From NCBI GenBank assembly GCA_023375785.1, contig SZWC01009579.1:10500-30807 (forward strand): a stretch of DNA of 20,308 bases, written 5' to 3'. The stretch is from Penium margaritaceum (taxonomy: Eukaryota; Streptophyta; Zygnematophyceae; Desmidiales; Peniaceae). Below are positions 15,506 to 20,308 of this stretch, one piece after another. Numbering within the stretch: position 1 is the first letter of the stretch; each line of letters opens with the position of its first letter. The position numbers and the translations under genes are program-made. Below the pieces are notes generated by a model that had not been told where the DNA came from, did not search any database, and saw nothing but the letters and a program-made list of their open reading frames with translations.

Positions 15506-17967
15506 CTAGGCTTTCCAGAAGGTCGGCTCCACCCCGCAGAGGGCCGAGAGTGTGAGGAGGGAGCGTATACGTCCCTGGTGCGCGATGGGGACCACATCGC
15601 CAGTGAAGGGGGCAGAGGCTCTGGCGTGCGTGGAGACGTAGAGTCGGATGGCCACGCACTGGGCACGGATCCCCACGATGGAGGCACGCTGTGCGAGGAT
15701 GCTCACCGCTCGCTGTGCCCAATGCGCGAGGGTCTCCGCCGAGCACTGTCGAGTCCAGCGTGAGAGGAAGATCTTGGCCAGGCGAGCCAAGAAGATCCAG
15801 AACTCCTCCCCCAGGCCTCCCAGGGTCTCCCACGCCAAGGGTCGCAGGTGGTGTCCCCGCCGTGGAGCCGCTCTGTATGGCTCGGCCTTCTCCTCCTCAG
15901 CAGCCTCGAGTGCTCGTCCCGGCCCCGTGGCTCGGTGTCCGTGTGCGTCCACCGTCGTGACGTCCAACACCCACGTGATGCCGAGGTCGTGGTCCACCAA
16001 GGTGAGGTCCGGGCGGAGGTACCCCCACCCTCCCGGCAGAGGCAGCACGTCTGTTGGCTCCACGCGCACCGTGACGCCAGATCGCGCCTCCCTCCTTCTC
16101 ACGGCGGGTCACGGCAGCAGGTTCGAGTGGGTGGACCCGTACCTACTACAGGTGTGCGAGGGGGAGGCCTAGCCAGAGCTTCACATGGAGTTGGAAGTCT
16201 GCCGCCGGGAGGAAGGTCCGGTCGTCCTCCCCCGACGGCGTGGCCTGGAGCCATAGCGCGCTGTCCCGCGTCGCTGTGGCCCAACATCTGCTCTGTGCTC
16301 GGCGGCAGCACCCCGTGCTCGGTCCGCAGCACAGTGGACAAGCGCAGTGCCTCAACGCTACTGTCCCTGCCTCCTCTACCCACCGATCCCGTCGGCTCGC
16401 GTACCACACCTCACTCAGCTGCTGGTAGAGGCGTGGAGCTGGTCCCTTCTGTAGGCCGTCGAGAGAGGGGAAGGTGCGGAACACCTGCACCGATAGCTCC
16501 TCCTCCTCCTCCACTCGTCGCCACAAGGGGGTGAGGGAGTCAAGGGTCCGAGCGAAGGGCAGGAGAGAGCCGAAGTCAGAGACCAGGGCGTGGAGGAGGG
16601 AGCCTGNAAACAGGGTTCTCGGGCAAGGCCCTGTGGCCAGGACCGCTACACGGTGGGGAGGATGCCAAAGTCCTTCACGCCACCTCAAGCAAACGTCCAC
16701 AGGGTTCTCAGGCAAGGCCCTGTGGCCAGGACCCCTACACGGTGGGGAGGATGCCAGAGTCCTTCGCGCCACCACGAATGCACACTCAGGGATCTCGGGC
16801 AAGGCCCTGTGGCCAGGACCGCTACAAGGGAGCAGCGAGTAAAGCACCTCCCAGAGCCTCTGGGAGCTAGGCTTTCCAGAAGGTCGGCTCCACCCCGCAG
16901 AGGGCCGCGAGTGTGAGGAGGGAGCGTATACGTCCCTGGTGCGCGATGGGGACCACATCGCCAGTGAAGGGGGCAGAGGCTCTGGCGTGCGTGGAGACGT
17001 AGAGTCGGATGGCCGCGCACTGGGCACGGATCCCCACGATGGAGGCACGCTGTGCGAGGATGCTCACCGCTCGCTGTGCCCAATGCGAGAGGGTCTCCGC
17101 CGAGCACTGTCGAGTCCAGCGTGAGAGGAAGATCTTGGCCAGGCGAGCCAAGAAGATCCAGAACTCCTCCCCCAGGCCTCCCAGGGTCTCCCACGCCAAG
17201 GGTCGCAGGTGGTGTCCCCGCCGTGGAGCCGCTCTGTATGGCTCGGCCTTCTCCTCCTCAGCAGCCTCGAGTGCTCGTCCCGGCCACGTGGCTCGGTGTC
17301 CGTGTGCGTCCACCGTCGTGACGTCCAACACCCACGTGATGCCGAGGTCGTGGTCCACCAAGGTGAGGTCCGGGCGGAGGTACCCCCACCCTCCCGGCAG
17401 AGGCAGCACGTCTGTTGGCTCCACGCGCACCGTGACGCCAGATCGCGCCTCCCTCCTTCTCACGGCGGGTCACGGCAGCAGGTTCGAGTGGGTGGACCCG
17501 TACCTATTCCAGGTGTGCGAGGGGGAGGCCTAGCCAGAGCTTCACATGGAGTTGGAAGTCTGCCGCCGGGAGGAAGGTCCGGTCGTCCTCCCCCGACGGC
17601 GTGGCCTGGAGCCATAGCGCGCTGTCCCGCGTCGCTGTGGCCCAACATCTGCTCTGTGCTCGGCGGCAGCACCCCGTGCTCGGTCCGCAGCGCAGTGGAC
17701 AAGCGCAGTGCCTCAACGCTACTGTCCCTGCCTCCTCTACCCACCGATCCCGTCGGCTCGCGTACCACACCTCACTCAGCTGCTGGTAGAGGCGTGGAGC
17801 TGGTCCCTTCTGTAGGCCGTCGAGAGAGGGGAAGGTGCGGAACACCTGCACCGATAGCTCCTCCTCCTCCTCCACTCGTCGCCACAAGGGGGTGAGGGAG
17901 TCAAGGGTCCGAGCGAAGGGCAGGAGAGAGCCGAAGTCAGAGACCAGGGCGTGGAGGAGGGAGCCTG
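15247..17967. repeat. 1360-bp block repeated on both sides of N 16607
   Basis: 15247-16606 and 16608-17967 have equal length (offset 1361 bp) and differ by about ten substitutions with no net indel. The N is exactly at the join. The left copy ends inside the linker and the right copy begins inside the 90-bp array. Confidence 0.93.
15506..16606 (-). pseudogene. Copy D: linker plus endonuclease domain, subfamily I
   Basis: From the 5' side: GSLLHALVSDFGSLLPFART, YQQLSEVWYASRRDRW, ATATRDSALWLQATPSGEDD, FQLHVKLWLGLPLAHL, two stops (16148-16143), VTRREKEGGAIWRH, then after a frame change and a deletion of roughly 25 codons GYLRPDLTLVDHDLGITWVL, DVTTVD, EAAEEEKAEPYR, LRPLAWETLGGLGEEFW and AVSILAQRASIVGIRAQC to a stop at 15506. 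The RPD, 14 residues, D and E..K residues are intact, and 198 codons from 16102 are open. Loss of the IIRVHNAIRDEL helix and the stops make it non-functional as a polyprotein. It is 99% identical to copy E across an N gap and may be the same locus. Confidence 0.85.
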
Positions 17968-17994
17968 TGGCGCATGCGAAGGCGAGCGGCGCCC
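16867..17994 (-). pseudogene. Copy E: linker plus endonuclease domain, near-duplicate of D
   Basis: The domain order is the same as in copy D: LAFACATGSLLHALVSDFG just after N 17995, YQQLSEVWYASRRDRW, SALWLQATPSGEDD, LGLPLAHLE and a single stop (17504-17506, where D has two), then a frame change, RPDLTLVDHDLGITWVLDV and a stop at 16867. The catalytic residues are retained. Differences from D include TACTAC versus TATTCC near the linker stop, and CpG-type C/T and G/A changes. Its 3' UTR is cut off in the 90-bp array at N 16607. Together with the RT fragment at 17996-18080 it is the longest element remnant in the window. Confidence 0.85.
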
Positions 17995-17995
17995 N

Positions 17996-18080
17996 CAGAA
18001 GGAGGGGTTGGCGGTGAGGATGGCCCTGATCCCTCGTACCAGAAGAGCTGCACCGTCGGACACGCCTACGCCGTACTGGT
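17996..18080 (-). pseudogene. RT finger motif fragment upstream of copy E
   Basis: The minus-strand reading QYGVGVSDGAALLVRGIRAI followed by LTANPSF fits the RT motif PxQxGVGVxxGAxxxVxxIRA that follows PIAVGE in this superfamily. It ends at N 17995, beyond which the sequence is already in the linker. The whole catalytic palm is therefore missing across one N, by deletion or by an unsequenced gap of unknown size. Its upstream edge at 18080 abuts LRR-intron sequence. Confidence 0.68.
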
Positions 18081-18081
18081 G

Positions 18082-18302
18082 GGGCCGAAGCATGGAGTTG
18101 AGCCTCTCTCTGTGGATGGAGCCAAGATCCAAATGATGCAAATCAGCTTGTTTAAGTGCTCCCACCCAAAGAATGAGACCCATCACGATGGAAACAAGGA
18201 TCTCCATGAGGATCACCCATGTGCCCCATGCGTCACATCATGCACAGCTAGTGCGTTGCATGATCTCATAGCGGCAGATGTGCATTGTCAGTTTACGGCT
18301 AT
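18082..18302 (+). other. Resumed LRR-intron sequence, paralogous to about 355-590
   Basis: Shared words with the intron after exon 1 include AAATGATGCAA, GAAACAAGGATCTCCATGA, CCCA(T/C)GTGCC and TGCACAGCTAGTGC. This is the part of the intron expected downstream of 13612, so the retroelement nest at 13613-18080 interrupts it. A second copy is at 19082-19302. Confidence 0.65.
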
Positions 18303-18616
18303 GATCCTAAACTCGCCATTCACTTTTTGAATCGCTTTTGAAAATCGCCTATATAATCGCTCTCCTAAAACTGGAAAGTAGCTATTAATCGCCCAGTCAA
18401 TTTAAAAATGTTTTTAAAAAATTATCTGAAATTTTAAACCTCCTCCCACACCCTCAGGTAAGCAAAACCCCCGTACACTTTTTTCCCCGGGGTCATTTTT
18501 TCTCCTTGTTCGGGTGCTTCCCCCCCCCCTCCCGGCCTGCGGTGGATGCAAAAATCATTCCGCGGAAGACGGCTCCGCTCATGCTTGGCGGCGTCCGCGC
18601 ATTGCTGCAGAGAGCG

Positions 18617-18685
18617 AATCGACGCTCTGCTTGTGGCAGAGCGTCAACCGATGGTTGACGCTCTGCCACAAGCAGAGCGTCGATT
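18617..18685. repeat. 69-nt perfect palindrome with nested hairpins
   Basis: The 33-bp arms (18617-18649, 18653-18685) are exact reverse complements around the loop GAT. Each arm is itself a hairpin: GACGCTCTGC, TTGTG, GCAGAGCGTC on the left and GACGCTCTGC, CACAA, GCAGAGCGTC on the right. The four 10-mers allow one long stem or two side-by-side stems. Confidence 0.95.
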
Positions 18686-18849
18686 GCTGTTCGCGGTCGA
18701 TGTAGCTTCGCATCGTGGAGCAAACCAACGCGACGCTCATTCAAGCAGCGTGGGCCAAAAAAAAAAGCGATCGTCCTTTTCCGTCGCTGCAGGTCGCCGT
18801 TTCACTTGAAAGTTGGATCACTGGATGCGCCGCAGAAAGTTGCAGGGTC

Positions 18850-18868
18850 AACTTAAAAATTTTAAGTT
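18850..18868. repeat. AT-rich 19-nt palindrome
   Basis: AACTTAAAA and TTTTAAGTT flank a single A. In the second copy (19850-19868) one base differs. Confidence 0.85.
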
Positions 18869-19302
18869 AAAAATTAATGGAAACTAGCGGTTCGATGAGC
18901 GATTCAATCGCTAGAGCGATTAAATCGGCGATCGGTCCGTGGAAACTAGCGATTTTAGGATCCCAGGTTCACGGAACATCTTTAGTGAATACAATGCGAA
19001 CAGTTTGTACTCAGCAAACAGTGAGAACAGTTTCATATTGTCTTGTGCAGATGCTGGACTTCCAGGGGAGTGTCCTTGCTNGGGCCGAAGCATGGAGTTG
19101 AGCCTCTCTCTGTGGATGGAGCCAAGATCCAAATGATGCAAATCAGCTTGTTTAAGTGCTCCCACCCAAAGAATGAGACCCATCACGATGGAAACAAGGA
19201 TCTCCATGAGGATCACCCATGTGCCCCATGCGTCACATTATGCACAGCTAGTGCGTTGCATGATCTCATAGCGGCAGATGTGCATTGTCAGTTTACGGCT
19301 AT

Positions 19303-19962
19303 GATCCTAAACTCGCCATTCGCTTTTTGAATTGCTTTTGAAAATCGCCTATATAATCGCTCTCCTAAAACTGGAAAGTAGCTATTAATCGCCCAGTCAA
19401 TTTAAAAATGTTTTAAAAAAATTATCTGAAATTTTAAACCTCCTCCCACACCCTCAGGTAAGCAAAACCCCCGTACACTTTTTTCCCCGGGGTCATTTTT
19501 TCTCCTTGTTCGGGTGCTTCCCCCCCCCCCCCCGGCCTGCGGTGGATGCAAAAATCATTCCGCGGAAGACGGCTCCGCTCATGCTTGGCGGCGTCCGCGC
19601 ATTGCTGCAGAGAGCGAATCGACGCTCTGCTTGTGGCGAAGCGTCAACCGATGGTTGACGCTCTGCCACAAGCAGAGCGTCGATTGCTGTTCGCGGTCGA
19701 TGTAGCTTCGCATCGTGGAGCGAACCAACGCGACGCTCAGTCAAGCAGCGTGGGCCAAAAAAAAAAGCGATCGTCCTTTTCCGTCGCTGCAGGTCGCCGT
19801 TTCACTTGAAAGTTGGATCACTGGATGCGCCGCAGAAAGTTGCAGGGTCAACTTAAAAAATTTAAGTTAAAAATTAATGGAAACTAGCGGTTCGATGAGC
19901 GATTCAATCGCTAGAGCGATTAAATCGGCGATCGGTCCGTGGAAACTAGCGATTTTAGGATC
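19303..19962. mobile_element. Second copy of the foldback/MITE-like element
   Basis: It is colinear with 18303-18962 at about 99% identity and carries the same terminal and internal structure. It may be the same locus duplicated at N 19081. Confidence 0.6.
19617..19685. repeat. Second copy of the palindrome, one arm mutated
   Basis: The left arm has GCGAAGCGTC where the first copy has GCAGAGCGTC, so two base pairs of the long stem and of the left small hairpin are lost. The right arm is unchanged. Confidence 0.92.
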
Positions 19963-20080
19963 CCAGGTTCACGGAACATCTTTAGTGAATACAATGCGAA
20001 CAGTTTGTACTCAGCAAACAGTGAGAACAGTTTCATATTGTCTTGTGCAGATGCTGGACTTCCAGGGGAGTGTCCTTGCT

Positions 20081-20308
20081 GCCACGGATGACAAGTCAAT
20101 GAGTGTGGTAGCATAACGTAACCAGCCTTTTGATGTTCGTCCCAGCTCCCCTCCCTTTTGCGCATGCAAGCTCTAGTGTGCTGTGCTGAGTAATCCTGGG
20201 CTTTCAGGGTGAATTGACAATGACACAATGGTCAGAAGGCCCCCGGTCTCCTTGGTGAGGCAGCAAGGCACAGCCTGACAGGCAGGGAGGCACTGTCTGC
20301 CAGGCAGC
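20081..20308. other. Intron or intergenic sequence, nothing recognised
   Basis: No exon or domain is visible. The last 55 bases are rich in GGCAG/GGCAC words and could be the beginning of another GGCAGG minisatellite, but the window ends too soon to tell. Confidence 0.45.

Larger units (their letters stand above)
18303..18962. mobile_element. 660-bp foldback/MITE-like element with short terminal inverted repeats
   Basis: The ends are GATCCTAAACTCGC and, inverted, GATCCTAAAATCGC. Many AATCGC/GCGATT words cluster within about 100 bp of each end, as subterminal transposase-binding repeats do in DNA transposons. The centre holds a 69-nt palindrome and a C-run. No transposase frame is present, so it would be non-autonomous. 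The paralogous intron at 571-600 lacks it and joins the corresponding flanks (TTTACTGCA then CCAGGTTT), which supports these boundaries. No target-site duplication is obvious. A second copy is at 19303-19962. Confidence 0.6.
18082..20080. repeat. 999-bp block repeated on both sides of N 19081
   Basis: 18082-19080 and 19082-20080 are offset by exactly 1000 bp, with about ten substitutions and no net indel. The right copy continues into unique sequence at 20081. Confidence 0.95.

Noticed and set aside
14496..15555. 30-residue repeat protein read from the 90-bp units
   Set aside because: The period is a multiple of three, so frames stay open on both strands. The array is better explained as the 3' UTR of the minus-strand element.
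15648..17533. Plus-strand open frames of 170-230 codons opposite copies D and E
   Set aside because: They are antisense shadows of the GC-rich endonuclease frame and carry no known motif.
18303..18962. Autonomous DNA transposon
   Set aside because: No transposase-like frame is present in the 660 bp; open frames there arise from the palindrome and GC-rich sequence.
20255..20308. Start of another GGCAGG minisatellite
   Set aside because: Only about 55 bases with irregular spacing are visible before the window ends.

Overview
This is nuclear DNA from a photosynthetic eukaryote of the green plant lineage, most likely a streptophyte with a large, repeat-rich genome; a charophyte alga such as Chara is my best guess, not proven. 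The reasons are three plant-type leucine-rich-repeat (LRR) exons with GTGAGT donors, a decayed light-harvesting chlorophyll a/b protein (LHCB) copy, tRNA-derived SINEs, and many poly(A)-tailed non-LTR retrotransposon remnants. No prokaryotic operon, rRNA gene, intact tRNA gene or CRISPR array is visible.

Layout. The plus strand carries three 72-nt, phase-2 LRR exons at 128-199, 6455-6526 and 13273-13344. They are probably consecutive exons of one LRR receptor-like gene, separated by introns of about 6.3 and 6.7 kb. Nearly everything else is intron filling. Intron 1 holds an LHCB processed pseudogene (minus, 1203-1926) beside a GT microsatellite, a minus-strand retroelement fragment (copy A, 3149-4377), an unidentified open stretch (4766-5107) and a short plus-strand retroelement insertion with a target-site duplication (copy B, 5512-6220). 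Intron 2 holds a 220-bp SINE with an 11-bp duplication (6642-6883), an 80-bp retroelement 3' end (about 8066-8145), a second SINE (about 8255-8450), an RNase H remnant (8671-9265), copy C (9370-10405), copy F with a reverse-transcriptase (RT) finger fragment (10940-11793), a 0.9-kb CTGGCAGG minisatellite and a G-rich tract. Downstream of exon 3 the intron is interrupted by nested minus-strand retroelements (13613-18080; fragments G, D, E), then resumes at 18082 and contains a 660-bp foldback/MITE-like element with a 69-nt perfect palindrome.

The retroelement copies belong to one non-LTR superfamily whose polyprotein ends in a PD-(D/E)XK restriction-like endonuclease domain (RPD, 14 residues, D, then E..K). 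All copies are 5'-truncated or mutated. Only RT finger motifs survive; the RT catalytic palm is seen nowhere in the window.

Assembly caution. Nine single N characters occur. Those at 14812, 16607 and 19081 each sit exactly between two near-identical blocks (695/605, 1360/1360 and 999/999 bp). This is the pattern expected from unmerged overlapping contigs, so copies D and E, and the two palindrome elements, may each be one locus counted twice. No complete functional gene can be called in the window.
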